The notes beneath the pieces are model-generated. The model did no database searches, was not told the origin of the DNA, and saw only the letters and a list, made by a program, of their open reading frames with translations. A program made the translations under genes and the position numbers. Below, one piece after another: positions 14,657 through 23,755 of a stretch of 64,000 nucleotides of DNA. Each line of letters starts with the position of its first letter. The stretch's first letter is position 1. The stretch is from a virus: IMG/VR virus record IMGVR_UViG_3300034073_003245, positions 1-64,000 of that record; one strand, 5' to 3'.

Positions 14657-16152
14657 GACCATTCATCCTCAATTGCGCTGAGTTGCCTCAATGCAACAGC
14701 ATGGTCAATGAGTTCATGGTTATGACGAGACTCCCTCATCTGTGCGGCAACATTTTCAACCTGCGTCCTAATGTGCAATCTGTCAATTGTCCTAGTAGAT
14801 GGCCCAGCGCTAAATACGCCCTGTCCTTGAGCGACATGAGCCATATGGGGAGTGTGGAAAAGTTCCATATGCAAATGAGGAACGTCGGTCCTGTTTGGGG
14901 GTCTCTCTGACCAGATATCAATAAGTTCCTGCAACTCTTCGTTAAGGGGCTTTTCCTTCATCGCCGCCCAGAACGCCGTGTCAGACCTATCGCTGTAGTA
15001 ATGCAGGCGAATCATTGTGAGTATGTTTCTCATAATCTCGCCATACGACTTATTGAAGTGTTTTTGTGACTTTGTGTACGAATGGTCATATGCCGCAAGA
15101 TAGGGAATCATCATTTTAATTTGTTGGATTGAAGAGCCGATGCTTGTTGCTTCTAACGGCTCAACAAAAGAGCCAGCAAGACCAATCGCAACACAGTTTT
15201 TTACCCATACCGAATCAAGGTATCCAGCGTCAAACTTGAAGTGTCTGTAGTTGTCTATCTTGTAGCCAGATATTTTTTCTGCTTCTTTAACAGCCTCATC
15301 TTCTGAACAAAAAGCGGAAGAAAATACATATCCGTTACCACGACGTTGCTGTGTTGGTATTTCCCAAACCCAGCCGCTATCGCCTGCTATCGCCCTTGTA
15401 TAGGGGCGAATTTGACCCGATGGGTCGGACTCTGTTGGAAACGCAATTGCTGAGTCTGTTAAAAGATACTCGCTAAAAGAATTCCACTTCTGATTTCCGA
15501 GTTTTTCCATCAAGACTCTTCTGAACCCAGAAGCATCAAACCAGAAATCGGCCTCAACTGAATCTGCCATATCCGTCTTAACAGATACAATGTTCCCGCT
15601 TTCCGCGTCAAGAACTATGTCATTGACTATTCCATCAACAAACTTAATTGACCTCTTAAAACAAAGCGACACAAAGTATTCATTCAGTTTATTCGTATCA
15701 AAATGAAACTGGTTTGTGGACCTATGGAGTCCATGAACACGTATTTGATTTCTGACAAGGCCTACGGAAGTTGTCTGGTCGGTAAATAATTTTTCGTTCT
15801 CAATGAAATATGCGTAGGAGGCAAACGCGCCCCAGGCAAATATTTCATCAACTTCACTAACGCTGTGGAAATACTTTGGCGTATGAGTAGTCCAGTTTTC
15901 AAATCGGATTCCATACTTGTGGGTTGCGTCGGTTGAGACAATCATCTCCTCAAGGTCTATGTCGCAGTGCTTCATAAACTCAGACCAATGCTCAGTGCTT
16001 CCCTCACCAACACCAATAATGCCTATTTGAGATGAAGAAATAATAGTTACGGGCGCACTTGGAAATGCTTTTCTCAGCATTAGTGCGGTTATTAGTCCTG
16101 CTGTGCCTGAACCAACTATGCCAAATGAAAGAGGTTTTGTTTTTTCCATCAT
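14653..16152 (-). CDS. Flavin-dependent (tryptophan-type) halogenase
   Basis: 499 residues from ATG 16152. Motifs in order: FAD-binding G-S-G-T-A-G-L (14-20), G-V-G-E-G-S-T (47-53), Lys79 in H-K-Y-G-I-R-F-E-N-W aligning with the essential lysine of PrnA/RebH, W-V-W-E-I-P near 260 (the W-x-W-x-I-P signature that blocks monooxygenase activity) and F-V-E-P-L-E-A-T-S near 330. All active-site hallmarks are kept. Such enzymes use FADH2, oxygen and halide to halogenate electron-rich carbons. The cyanophage enzyme VirX1 is a characterised viral member with a preference for iodide. The gene is coupled by ATGA overlaps to the 2OG oxygenase upstream and an unknown downstream. No flavin reductase is present; the host would supply FADH2. 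Confidence 0.93.
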   Translation of the reverse strand: MMEKTKPLSFGIVGSGTAGLITALMLRKAFPSAPVTIISSSQIGIIGVGEGSTEHWSEFMKHCDIDLEEMIVSTDATHKYGIRFENWTTHTPKYFHSVSEVDEIFAWGAFASYAYFIENEKLFTDQTTSVGLVRNQIRVHGLHRSTNQFHFDTNKLNEYFVSLCFKRSIKFVDGIVNDIVLDAESGNIVSVKTDMADSVEADFWFDASGFRRVLMEKLGNQKWNSFSEYLLTDSAIAFPTESDPSGQIRPYTRAIAGDSGWVWEIPTQQRRGNGYVFSSAFCSEDEAVKEAEKISGYKIDNYRHFKFDAGYLDSVWVKNCVAIGLAGSFVEPLEATSIGSSIQQIKMMIPYLAAYDHSYTKSQKHFNKSYGEIMRNILTMIRLHYYSDRSDTAFWAAMKEKPLNEELQELIDIWSERPPNRTDVPHLHMELFHTPHMAHVAQGQGVFSAGPSTRTIDRLHIRTQVENVAAQMRESRHNHELIDHAVALRQLSAIEDEWS

Positions 16153-16730
16153 TGGAACCACGTTACCATTGAATACTTAGTTCCTTTTTGGACGGGATGA
16201 GCGATGTGTGTGTATGGAAAGTTGCTTGGAAAAAGAATCACTGAGCCAGGGTCAAGTTTTGTTGAAAAAGTAAAATTGACAAATTCAAGTTCTCCGCCAA
16301 CTTCTGCTGTCCCGAGGCTTGCTACAAGACTAAAAACTCTTTTATTTTCTGGATGGTGGTCATGGTGCGCTTTGTATTCGGCCATTCCTGTGTATTTAAG
16401 GATTGAGATAAGTTCATGGCTTCCGCCGCTAAGAGAATGGTCTTCAACATAGTCATTGACGACCTCAATGCAGGGGGCGTATATCTCAGACCTAAAGATT
16501 TGAGAAAGTTCAGTCATTCCATATGGGGGCAAAAGACTTGTTGCCATGCAACTCATTGAGGTTCTGTGCTTATTGAGATGTCCAGAACCTCCACCAACTC
16601 TTGAATATTCCCAGAAAAGTTCTGTTTCTTCATCATTTTCTATTGATTGTTCAAGTTTTTGAATGAAATCTTTAGGGTCAAAAACATCTTTGTAAATACT
16701 GATGCACGTTGCTGGATTTTCAAAAATCAT
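16149..16730 (-). CDS. 2-oxoglutarate/Fe(II)-dependent oxygenase (prolyl-4-hydroxylase type)
   Basis: 193 residues. The iron-binding H-x-D occurs in K-A-H-H-D-H-H (about residue 120), the distal histidine in T-H-I-A-H-P-V (about 175) and the 2OG-binding basic residue in K-G-T-K-Y-S. G-G-E-L-E-F and G-S-V-I-L-F-P between them are standard for the double-stranded beta-helix of P4H-like oxygenases. It could hydroxylate a protein side chain or a small molecule. ATGA overlaps on both sides couple it to the halogenase, so the two probably act on one substrate or in one pathway. Confidence 0.88.
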   Translation of the reverse strand: MIFENPATCISIYKDVFDPKDFIQKLEQSIENDEETELFWEYSRVGGGSGHLNKHRTSMSCMATSLLPPYGMTELSQIFRSEIYAPCIEVVNDYVEDHSLSGGSHELISILKYTGMAEYKAHHDHHPENKRVFSLVASLGTAEVGGELEFVNFTFSTKLDPGSVILFPSNFPYTHIAHPVQKGTKYSMVTWFQ

Positions 16731-17146
16731 AAGACACCAAAAGTTCCTTCTGCAATAACAGCGTCCCCCTCTGACAGTATTTTAAAACTGTATTGACCTT
16801 CTGTATTCATTCTCACCCTAAACTTTGCAGAATGACTTTCTCTGACTCTAGGAGCAAAGACGCTTTCATTCCCGTGCTCATCCGTAATCTTAATAAATAC
16901 AGACGAAGGAAAAGTAATAAACTCATTTGTGTAGTCAATAGGATTTAAGAATCCCTTTTTAACTTCGCGTTTATACGACAGAATATCTGTTTCCGGTATT
17001 TGAATAACCGTAATTTCAGTAATATCCGTCTCTTCTTGTTTCCCGATTTGGATTCCAAGTTGCAAATCTTTTGACAAAGATACTGCTATCTCTGGTATTT
17101 TGCCTTCTTCAAGTTTTGCAAATGGGACGTAAATTTGCCTTTTCAT
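16727..17146 (-). CDS. Unknown beta-rich protein of the halogenase cassette
   Basis: 139 residues, rich in alternating hydrophobic and charged residues typical of beta strands (F-I-T-F-P-S-S-V-F-I-K-I-T), ending in A-V-I-A-E-G-T-F-G-V. It could be a carrier, a small virion protein or the substrate of the enzymes; no family is recognised. It overlaps the oxygenase start by 4 bases. Confidence 0.6.
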   Translation of the reverse strand: MKRQIYVPFAKLEEGKIPEIAVSLSKDLQLGIQIGKQEETDITEITVIQIPETDILSYKREVKKGFLNPIDYTNEFITFPSSVFIKITDEHGNESVFAPRVRESHSAKFRVRMNTEGQYSFKILSEGDAVIAEGTFGVL

Positions 17147-17152
17147 GCCCCA

Positions 17153-17386
17153 TCACGATAGAGAAGTAATTTTTTCCTTTACGAGATTGATGGAACTTAT
17201 CAGTTGCTTCAATCTCATCACTTCACCCTCTGTTGCGGGTGCCCTTAGTGATTCAATCTCTGACTCATCAAAGGAATCTGGGTCAGCACCGACACGAATA
17301 AGTGTGTTGTAAATCTCAAGCGCAAGTGTTTTTTCTGCTGCTTGTAGGGACTGCAGTTTTTGTTCGTTTGTGAGATTGAGTTCCAT
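17153..17386 (-). CDS. Small helical protein, paralogue of the 13584-13856 gene
   Basis: 77 residues: a Leu/Ala-rich helix, then R-V-G-A-D-P-D-S-F-D-E-S, then a second helical part. It matches the 13584-13856 protein along its length, especially at D-P-D-S-F-D. It is the first gene of the cassette and follows the histidine-rich fibre gene by 7 bases. Confidence 0.65.
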   Translation of the reverse strand: MELNLTNEQKLQSLQAAEKTLALEIYNTLIRVGADPDSFDESEIESLRAPATEGEVMRLKQLISSINLVKEKITSLS

Positions 17387-17393
17387 TTTTTTC

Positions 17394-19148
17394 CTATTCG
17401 TTTATGAGTATATATGCCGAACCATTTTCAGCAGAAAAGTTGTCGCTGGAATCCAGTAATCCTGCTCTTGTGTCGTATGTTATCGTACCGGCGACACTAT
17501 CACATACTAGCAAAATAGAACCTCCTCCGCCAGCGCCTCCCCTTTTCCCCGGCTGTCCGTCAGTGCCTGCGCTTCCAGTTACTGCTGGAGCGGCAGCCCC
17601 CCCAGCCCCTCCAGCCCCTCCAGCCCAATGGCCATCGGGCTGGGCGGTAAAGGTTTGTGGGTTGGCGTGGTGTGACCATCTGTTGGCATTGAGATATCCG
17701 TTGCTATAAGTATGGGGACCATGGTGGTGCCCACCGCCCACCTGCATACCGCCTCCCTGGTTTGTCCCGTTTCCTAGGTCGTTTCCGTTTGCATGACCGT
17801 GTGTGTGCGCCGGATGGGCGTGTCCAGCGTGAATGTGCCCATCGTGGCCACCGGCATGCACATGCTCAATTCTTCCATGGAATGTGCCGTTTGTTGCCGG
17901 ATGACTGTGCTGTCCGGCATGGTTCCGTTTTGCGTGAGAATGGATAACTGAAGGCCAGTTGTGGGTGTGTGTAATGCCGCCGTGTCCGTCGTTTGAGTGT
18001 GGATGGTGTCTTGCGCCGTAGTGGTGATAGTGACCGGAGTTGAAGTAATGGCCGCCGTGGTAACTAGCCGCGATGTGGTAGGCAGCATTTTTATAGTCGC
18101 CAGGAGAATGAAAAGCAGGCTGATGGGTTCCACAGCAGTGTGGATGCGGATTTACTGTGTGAGCATGAAAATCCGAGAAAATTGCATAGCCGTGGTGATG
18201 ACTGGGATTGTGTGTGTAAGTAAGTGGATTCGCTACAGGGGGAACGTGATAGGCCAAATTTGGCGCTGGGGTTCCAGAAGACCCAGCAGTACCAGGATTG
18301 CCAGTTTGTCCTGGAGAGCCAGGTAGACCAAGTGAGCCATCGGAACCCGACATCCCTAGTGAAATAAATTTTCCACTTCCGACTATGTGCTTTGCCACTA
18401 CGCAAACAACTCCACCGCCATAGCCTGGAGAACCGCCTGCTCCACCTAGACCGCCAGCACCTCCGAGACCAGGCGTCGCCCCTGTTGCACTTCCTGCACT
18501 TCCTGCACTTCCTGCGCCGCCGGGAACCCCAATTGTCAGCCTGTAGGGGTTAACTACGCTGTTCACGCTTCCTGTCGCTGCTCCCGCAGCGCCGGGGGAA
18601 CCTTCTTTCCCGGGCCAAGTATCCAAATCTGTTAATGCTGGAGTTGTTTCTCCAGACTGCCCATCTGCGCCCTGACTTCCGCCTGTCCCACTAGAGCCGC
18701 CACTAATTGGGGTTATCCCGGATGAGACATCAAAAAATACACCACCCGACATTGCATTAATGTCTTTGTACAAATAAGAAGGTAGTGCCGTTGCTCCAGG
18801 GCTGGTGTAACCACCGCCCTGGCCGCCGGTCCTGTATGTGATGACGCCAGAAGAATTGCCACTTACTGTGCCGTCTGGAACTGGACTGTCTGGCTCGTAA
18901 ACAGTGTTTTCACTAATGCTTCCTATCCCTATAAACCCATTGAGTGTAAGGGTTTCTTTTACAAAAACCCTGTATCCATTTGTTGACAAAAATGCGCCAC
19001 TCTGTACATCTAGGGTGTTGTAGTACATATCAGATGTTAGTGATACTGTTGAACCAGATGGTATTACTACGTCTGAATCTAGCCCGCTACCATAGATTTG
19101 GTCATTTCCAGACCTCTGAAGATATTCTGGCCTATTTAATCTTTCCAT
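17394..19148 (-). CDS. Histidine-rich, glycine-rich tail fibre
   Basis: 584 residues. The N-terminal part (1-75) has a strand block (D-M-Y-Y-N-T-L-D-V, G-Y-R-V-F-V-K-E-T-L-T-L) shared with the next fibre gene. A Gly/Ala/Ser collagen-like part follows (about 100-290). Residues about 300-507 hold roughly 46 histidines, many as H-x-H or H-H-H. A Gly/Ala run and a strand-rich end (I-L-L-V-C-D-S-V-A-G-T-I-T-Y) close the protein. In T4 gp12-type fibres, H-x-H pairs bind iron inside the trimer; this one has many times more. Virion attachment and metal binding are likely. Confidence 0.75.
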   Translation of the reverse strand: MERLNRPEYLQRSGNDQIYGSGLDSDVVIPSGSTVSLTSDMYYNTLDVQSGAFLSTNGYRVFVKETLTLNGFIGIGSISENTVYEPDSPVPDGTVSGNSSGVITYRTGGQGGGYTSPGATALPSYLYKDINAMSGGVFFDVSSGITPISGGSSGTGGSQGADGQSGETTPALTDLDTWPGKEGSPGAAGAATGSVNSVVNPYRLTIGVPGGAGSAGSAGSATGATPGLGGAGGLGGAGGSPGYGGGVVCVVAKHIVGSGKFISLGMSGSDGSLGLPGSPGQTGNPGTAGSSGTPAPNLAYHVPPVANPLTYTHNPSHHHGYAIFSDFHAHTVNPHPHCCGTHQPAFHSPGDYKNAAYHIAASYHGGHYFNSGHYHHYGARHHPHSNDGHGGITHTHNWPSVIHSHAKRNHAGQHSHPATNGTFHGRIEHVHAGGHDGHIHAGHAHPAHTHGHANGNDLGNGTNQGGGMQVGGGHHHGPHTYSNGYLNANRWSHHANPQTFTAQPDGHWAGGAGGAGGAAAPAVTGSAGTDGQPGKRGGAGGGGSILLVCDSVAGTITYDTRAGLLDSSDNFSAENGSAYILINE

Positions 19149-19154
19149 GATTCA

Positions 19155-19874
19155 TTACACCAACTGCATGTAGTTGACTGTTCCTGGAAAATCGCCCGTC
19201 ACATCAGTTTCTATAGAGTACGGTAGTTGTGGCGCGCTTGAAACTATAAGTATTACTCCGCCTCCCGCTGGAGGTGTAGCAGGGGCGGCTATGGAACCAA
19301 AGCCAGATATATAGCGGGCAGCAATAATAACTACTCCGCCACCAGCCTCCCCTGAGCCACCGGCACCCCCTCTGAGCCACGTCGGTCCACCGGATGCCGT
19401 TATGGAGTAGCCCTTAATTGCTTGATGGGGGACAGTCCACCACGACGTTCCACCCAGGGATTCCAGTGGTGGCGTTGCAGTTGTCGTATTTCCAGAACCT
19501 CCCAGCGAATGGGTTACCGACTGCAAAGCCGCACCCCCCTGGTAAATACTTCCAGGGGTTGACCATCCTGATGTAAAGCCAATAATGGAGGTGCCATGCA
19601 TCATAAGCATATTCTTGACAAATATTCTGTACCCCTTGGGGGCAAGACGTACTTGGTCATTTATGGTCAAGTTATGAAAGTACATGTCTCTCGTCATTGA
19701 GTAGACATTGTCATCCTGCCCCTCTGAGCCTGGAACCATTCCAAGCACTGTATCTATGCCATTAAGTACGGCATTTCCGTCAGAACCAGTTCCATAAATA
19801 GGGTCAGCAGCATCAATGAAGTCATTGATGTCAGCCTGTTTGTTGATTCTTGAAATGCTGTTGAAGTACGTCAT
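19155..19874 (-). CDS. Tail fibre, paralogue of the histidine-rich fibre
   Basis: 239 residues. D-M-Y-F-H-N-L-T-I and G-Y-R-I-F-V-K-N-M-L-M match the N-terminal block of the 17394-19148 protein, and G-G-G-V-V-I-I-A-A-R-Y-I matches its middle. The histidine-rich domain is absent, so that domain was either gained by the neighbour or lost here. It probably forms part of the same fibre or a simpler version of it. Confidence 0.7.
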   Translation of the reverse strand: MTYFNSISRINKQADINDFIDAADPIYGTGSDGNAVLNGIDTVLGMVPGSEGQDDNVYSMTRDMYFHNLTINDQVRLAPKGYRIFVKNMLMMHGTSIIGFTSGWSTPGSIYQGGAALQSVTHSLGGSGNTTTATPPLESLGGTSWWTVPHQAIKGYSITASGGPTWLRGGAGGSGEAGGGVVIIAARYISGFGSIAAPATPPAGGGVILIVSSAPQLPYSIETDVTGDFPGTVNYMQLV

Positions 19875-19875
19875 A

Positions 19876-20217
19876 TCACACCGTTGTTGTTACGACTCCA
19901 GAAATAATCAGGTTTACTACATCGTCGTCAGAAGCGCTCGCCCAAATTTTTTCGCCATTAGATATCGGCAAACTTGTCATAACCATGACTGTTTCGTTGG
20001 CGCTAATTGAGAATTCGCTAAAAAACCTGTCGGTCGCAGCAGAAGTTGTAGCAGCACTGTCCGTTAAAGCAAGGCTTACGGTCACAGTGCTTGCGCTTGT
20101 GTTGCACAGCATTACCTGCGTAATCAGAACATCGGTTGACGAAGGAACTGTATAGACAACTTCGTCGGTTGCGTCAATAGGAGTTTTGACTAATCTTGTT
20201 TGTACTGGGATAGACAT
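19876..20217 (-). CDS. Small virion protein (beta-sandwich)
   Basis: 113 residues, Thr/Val/Ala-rich with alternating hydrophobics (V-L-I-T-Q-V-M-L-C-N-T-S-A). The pattern resembles small fibre or decoration proteins and is like the gene at 26504-26836, which also sits between fibres. It is probably an adapter or capping subunit. Confidence 0.6.
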   Translation of the reverse strand: MSIPVQTRLVKTPIDATDEVVYTVPSSTDVLITQVMLCNTSASTVTVSLALTDSAATTSAATDRFFSEFSISANETVMVMTSLPISNGEKIWASASDDDVVNLIISGVVTTTV

Positions 20218-20225
20218 TTTTTACC

Positions 20226-22271
20226 TCAGGTCTTGATGATGTAGTTAAGGACTAAGTACGGTTGCAGGTTATTGTGCGCCGCTCCGCCACCAGTGTTTTG
20301 GTTTGTTGCGGTTGTGTTGTTTGTGGTAAACGAGTGAGAGTGGTCACCGGCTGATGAGGTATTGGCTAGTCGCGCGTAGTGATAGAAACCATATGATCCA
20401 GCAGGACCCATTCCGCTTGTGTTATAAGCCTCGTTGTATGTGTGAGTGTGCGCCCCCGCTGTTGAAGTTGTACCAGAGTGCGCGTGGGCATTCTGAGTGT
20501 GGGTGTGGCTTGGCATTTCATTGACCGTAAGCGTGTGCGTTTTTGCACCACCAGTTTCTCCAAGACCATCAAATTCTGCCTGACCAGAGTCAAAACCGAC
20601 AGGTATGCGCCCCTTTAAGTTTGGTATTCCAAATGTCGTAGAACCGTCACCAGAACCGTAAGTTGTGCCAATTACCGCAAACAGTGCTGCATAAGTCGTT
20701 CTTGAAACATTGCTACCGTCGCAGATCAACCACCCAGTGGGAGCCGACGATGCAGCGAACTGCGTGATTGATCCCGATGGAACACCTAAATTTGCGTTAA
20801 CCCACCCAGATCCGTCATACCCAATAACCTGGCCAGATGTAACGCTTGTAATTGTCACATCACCAACATCGTCAAGAGAGTTAATTGTGGGAACAGAATC
20901 TGGCACCCAGGAAGTACCGTCAAACTTTAAGAAATCTCCAGTATCTGGAGCCGAGGCAGAGACGTTGCTGATGTCGTCAAGAACAACAGTTCCCATCGCC
21001 GTTGAATGGTCGTGAGAATCATGGCGAGCAGTGTTTAGATATTGGGTGTGGTCGTCATCCCCAAGACCAGTCATATTTCCGTGGTCAGAGACTGGGACTG
21101 TTGGTATTCCGAATCCACCACTGATGATTGAGCGAAGGTCTGTTACTTCCCTAAACGCTGCCTTGGGGTTGTTTGTATACGAATCTTTGCACTCGTATAT
21201 AACTTTGTACAGCGGTCGGAACTCAACAACCGGAAAACCATCAAGGTTTAGACTTTCATAAAACGCTGCTTCTGCTGCGCCTTTTTCTCCGTATGATGCC
21301 TGTCCAAGAACCGCAATAATTGGGTAGTTGAGATTGTTGGTAGCAAGAATATAAGATATGCCAAAACTGTTATTTGGCAAATCTGGTTTTGACCATACTC
21401 CGCCAGAAAAGGCATTGTATGCAGGGAGACTTTCTCCTTCTTTTAATGGGAAGGTGGTCGGAGCGTCAGCGACCCATTCACCAGCGCCAATTTTGTAAAA
21501 GACCGGAATCTCCGCAGCGCCCTGGAGAACCTGCTCCCATGTGTCCGCAGTGGGAGTGGCTGAATGAACAATGTCAACCTGAAGATCTTCGTCAAAGAAT
21601 GTTCCGTTAGCGATGTCAAGTTGTGCATCAGAGTCGGAAGTTCCGTCACCAAGTAGCGTGTATGCCGAAGCACCAAAACCATTAGCGATAGCCGCACCAC
21701 GAGTTCTGTGTAGATACTCATGTGTCGCCCAGTCAAGAGTAATACCGTGTCTTTCGTCTGCGAAGAAATACGCTTTATCGTCTGTGGCGTTCCAATAGAC
21801 GTAGGCAGTTGGCGTGTCTTCATCCCATGTAAAAAATGTTGTTTTATAAGAAAGAACACCGCTTGCATTAAAGTAGATGTAGTAAAGGCCAGTAGTGTCA
21901 GGAATCGTGACGGTTTCTGTTGTGGTCTTTACGTAGCGTACGCCCTTGCACCAGACCGTATATGACGTTACGCTTGGGGCAATAGAAAATGTTCTTGTTG
22001 CCTCATTGAATGAAATAACGCTTTCTGACTTATCTTCGTGGCCAATTGGTTCTGAATCAGCGCCAGTTGCATTAACCCACTCTGAGCCGTCGTACTCTAG
22101 GAATTCTCCATTTTGTGGCGTTGTTATGCCAACATCAGTCAGATCATCAAGCGGTATTCCTACGCCGGTTCCACTGACAAGACGCCAGGCACTGCCGTCC
22201 CACTTCCAGGTCTTGGAACCGGCAGTAAATTCGTCGTTTACGGATGGTGTATTTGGGAAGTCAATAGCCAC
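20226..22271 (-). CDS. Tail fibre with C-terminal phage collar domain
   Basis: 681 residues from GTG 22271, which overlaps the mini-gene stop (TAGTG). The N-terminal module A-I-D-F-P-N-T-P, then W-K-W-D-G-S-A-W recurs in the next fibre. The middle holds repeats of the S-L-D-D-V-G-D-V type. The C-terminus is a textbook collar domain: G-W-L-I-C-D-G, G-I-P-N-L-K-G-R-I-P-V-G, then E-M-P-S-H-T-H and several H-x-H pairs, ending N-L-Q-P-Y-L-V-L-N-Y-I-I. It belongs to the T4 gp12 short-tail-fibre class, whose tip binds the host. Confidence 0.85.
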   Translation of the reverse strand: MAIDFPNTPSVNDEFTAGSKTWKWDGSAWRLVSGTGVGIPLDDLTDVGITTPQNGEFLEYDGSEWVNATGADSEPIGHEDKSESVISFNEATRTFSIAPSVTSYTVWCKGVRYVKTTTETVTIPDTTGLYYIYFNASGVLSYKTTFFTWDEDTPTAYVYWNATDDKAYFFADERHGITLDWATHEYLHRTRGAAIANGFGASAYTLLGDGTSDSDAQLDIANGTFFDEDLQVDIVHSATPTADTWEQVLQGAAEIPVFYKIGAGEWVADAPTTFPLKEGESLPAYNAFSGGVWSKPDLPNNSFGISYILATNNLNYPIIAVLGQASYGEKGAAEAAFYESLNLDGFPVVEFRPLYKVIYECKDSYTNNPKAAFREVTDLRSIISGGFGIPTVPVSDHGNMTGLGDDDHTQYLNTARHDSHDHSTAMGTVVLDDISNVSASAPDTGDFLKFDGTSWVPDSVPTINSLDDVGDVTITSVTSGQVIGYDGSGWVNANLGVPSGSITQFAASSAPTGWLICDGSNVSRTTYAALFAVIGTTYGSGDGSTTFGIPNLKGRIPVGFDSGQAEFDGLGETGGAKTHTLTVNEMPSHTHTQNAHAHSGTTSTAGAHTHTYNEAYNTSGMGPAGSYGFYHYARLANTSSAGDHSHSFTTNNTTATNQNTGGGAAHNNLQPYLVLNYIIKT

Positions 22272-22447
22272 TACTCAACCTCCCACGGTTCAGGTGTGTT
22301 ACCCTCAGCAAGCCACGCAAGATACTGTTGATAATCAGTATTAGCAGGATCGGGGGGAATAGACAAAACCATTCCATCTTCAGTTCGTGCCATGATTGAT
22401 TCCTGTGAACCAACAGGCCGTTCGTGTTTCCAAATCAAGTATCGCAT
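22271..22447 (-). CDS. 58-residue mini-protein, NTPEPWE family
   Basis: A short gene wedged between two fibre genes by TAATG and TAGTG overlaps. It begins M-R-Y-L-I-W-K-H and ends with D-Y-Q-Q-Y-L-A-W-L-A-E-G-N-T-P-E-P-W-E. The last 20 or so residues are nearly the same in the mini-gene at 25294-25461, and the N-T-P-E motif recurs at 24451-24579. Conservation and tight coupling argue for a real protein. It may be a fibre chaperone or a tip cap. Confidence 0.75.
   Translation of the reverse strand: MRYLIWKHERPVGSQESIMARTEDGMVLSIPPDPANTDYQQYLAWLAEGNTPEPWEVE
22279..22342. repeat. 64-base direct repeat, copy A
   Basis: Matches 25302-25365 in the same orientation: the first 22 bases are identical, about ten differ, then 17 identical bases and a mostly matching end. 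It covers the conserved C-terminal coding part of the mini-gene. Such islands could serve as recombination points for fibre swapping. Confidence 0.85.
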
Positions 22448-23745
22448 TACAACTCAGCCTGAACAGAAATAAACGCATTAGCATTTCTTGTGTACAACAT
22501 CCCGGCTACCCCGTTAGTGCTTGTTGCACCAACAATAGACCCATACACACGACAACTATGGGGTGTTGCTTGGTCAAGAGTCATTGAATCAACTCTTTGT
22601 TCTACGGCCAGCACATACACACCGTAATATTGGGAGCCGGAAACATAGGACAGCGTGGGGGTAGCCCTCATATGTTGGGGAAAATGAAGCACTGCTTCCC
22701 ATGTTGTGCTTCCTGTCATGTATGCCAATCCGAACGCTTTGCCTGTGCCGGATGCGAGATTGGTGTAGTACCGCTGGCAGAGTGCCAACTCAATACCATA
22801 CGGTCTCTGCTCAAACGGGGTCGCCTGAGAGTTGGCCTCTAATTGCACGCCCGTAATGGCAAATATGTCGTTTGTCGTATCAAGTGCATCAACTGTCCCA
22901 GTTGCACCAAGAATGATTCCGGTAGAATCGCTAAACCAAGAATTAACCGTTGAGGTCTGCTGCTCGCTGCCGATCTGAACGGGGAAGTAAACACGCAGAC
23001 CAGTGCCGTTGTCCTTTAACCATGTGCCAGACGAATCACCGGGCAAGGTAACTGTTTTGTACTCCCAAGTATTTACCGCATTAACCGTATAGGTAGTAAT
23101 GTATTTTCTATCTTCAGAGTTATTCCCGAAGGCGACAGAATGAGTCCCAGTTGCTGCAGAACGGACCCAGAAAGAAAGGCTTAGTTGCTTTGCCTCGCTG
23201 GTGCCATAGGCTAGAAAAGCAACATTGTTTCCCTCAATACGGTGTTCAAAGTAGTTAGCCGAACTGGTCCCAGCGGCAAGACCTAGAGTTGCCGTCATTC
23301 TTAGGGAGTTTGTAAACCCAGTAGGCGCGTCTGTTGATTGCGCTACGCTCATCGCGGAACCACCAAACTTAAAAAAATACCATCGGTCAACAGAGTACCC
23401 AGCGCCAGTAATGGTGGCATTACGCTGGTTTATCAGCATATCTCCATTGATGATGAGGTTGCGGTTCGCTGGGGCTCCCGTAGAGCCAGCCGGACCAGTC
23501 TCGCCCTGAATACCTTGCGGACCAGGGTCACCCTGAACCCCCTGCGGACCAGCAGGACCAGTTTCACCCTGAATGCCTTGCGGGCCGGTTGCGCCAGTTT
23601 CTCCCTGTGGGCCCTGTGGCCCTGTCGGCCCTACTGCGCCGCCGACAACCAAAAGAATCCAGGATGATCCGTCCCACTTCCACGTACGGTCGCCAGAAGT
23701 GAATTCGTCGTTTAGTGCTGGGGAGTTAGGAAAATCAATAGCCAT
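22447..23745 (-). CDS. Collagen-like tail fibre with lectin-like C-terminus
   Basis: 432 residues. The N-terminal attachment module ([14 protein letters not shown]) is shared with the 20226-22271 fibre. About 17 G-x-y triplets ([13 protein letters not shown]) form a collagen-like stalk, roughly residues 35-90. Then comes [15 protein letters not shown], the start of a beta-sandwich domain. It ends with [20 protein letters not shown] and a C-terminal head. The last two blocks recur in the 25461-26501 fibre. It is a receptor-binding fibre. Confidence 0.8.
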   Translation of the reverse strand: MAIDFPNSPALNDEFTSGDRTWKWDGSSWILLVVGGAVGPTGPQGPQGETGATGPQGIQGETGPAGPQGVQGDPGPQGIQGETGPAGSTGAPANRNLIINGDMLINQRNATITGAGYSVDRWYFFKFGGSAMSVAQSTDAPTGFTNSLRMTATLGLAAGTSSANYFEHRIEGNNVAFLAYGTSEAKQLSLSFWVRSAATGTHSVAFGNNSEDRKYITTYTVNAVNTWEYKTVTLPGDSSGTWLKDNGTGLRVYFPVQIGSEQQTSTVNSWFSDSTGIILGATGTVDALDTTNDIFAITGVQLEANSQATPFEQRPYGIELALCQRYYTNLASGTGKAFGLAYMTGSTTWEAVLHFPQHMRATPTLSYVSGSQYYGVYVLAVEQRVDSMTLDQATPHSCRVYGSIVGATSTNGVAGMLYTRNANAFISVQAEL

Positions 23746-23755
23746 TTACATACCC

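Noticed and set aside
17404-18405. Frames overlapping the histidine-rich fibre
   Set aside because: They are shadows of a single 584-codon gene with no ribosome sites of their own. They also argue against a sequencing artefact, since the true frame stays open throughout.
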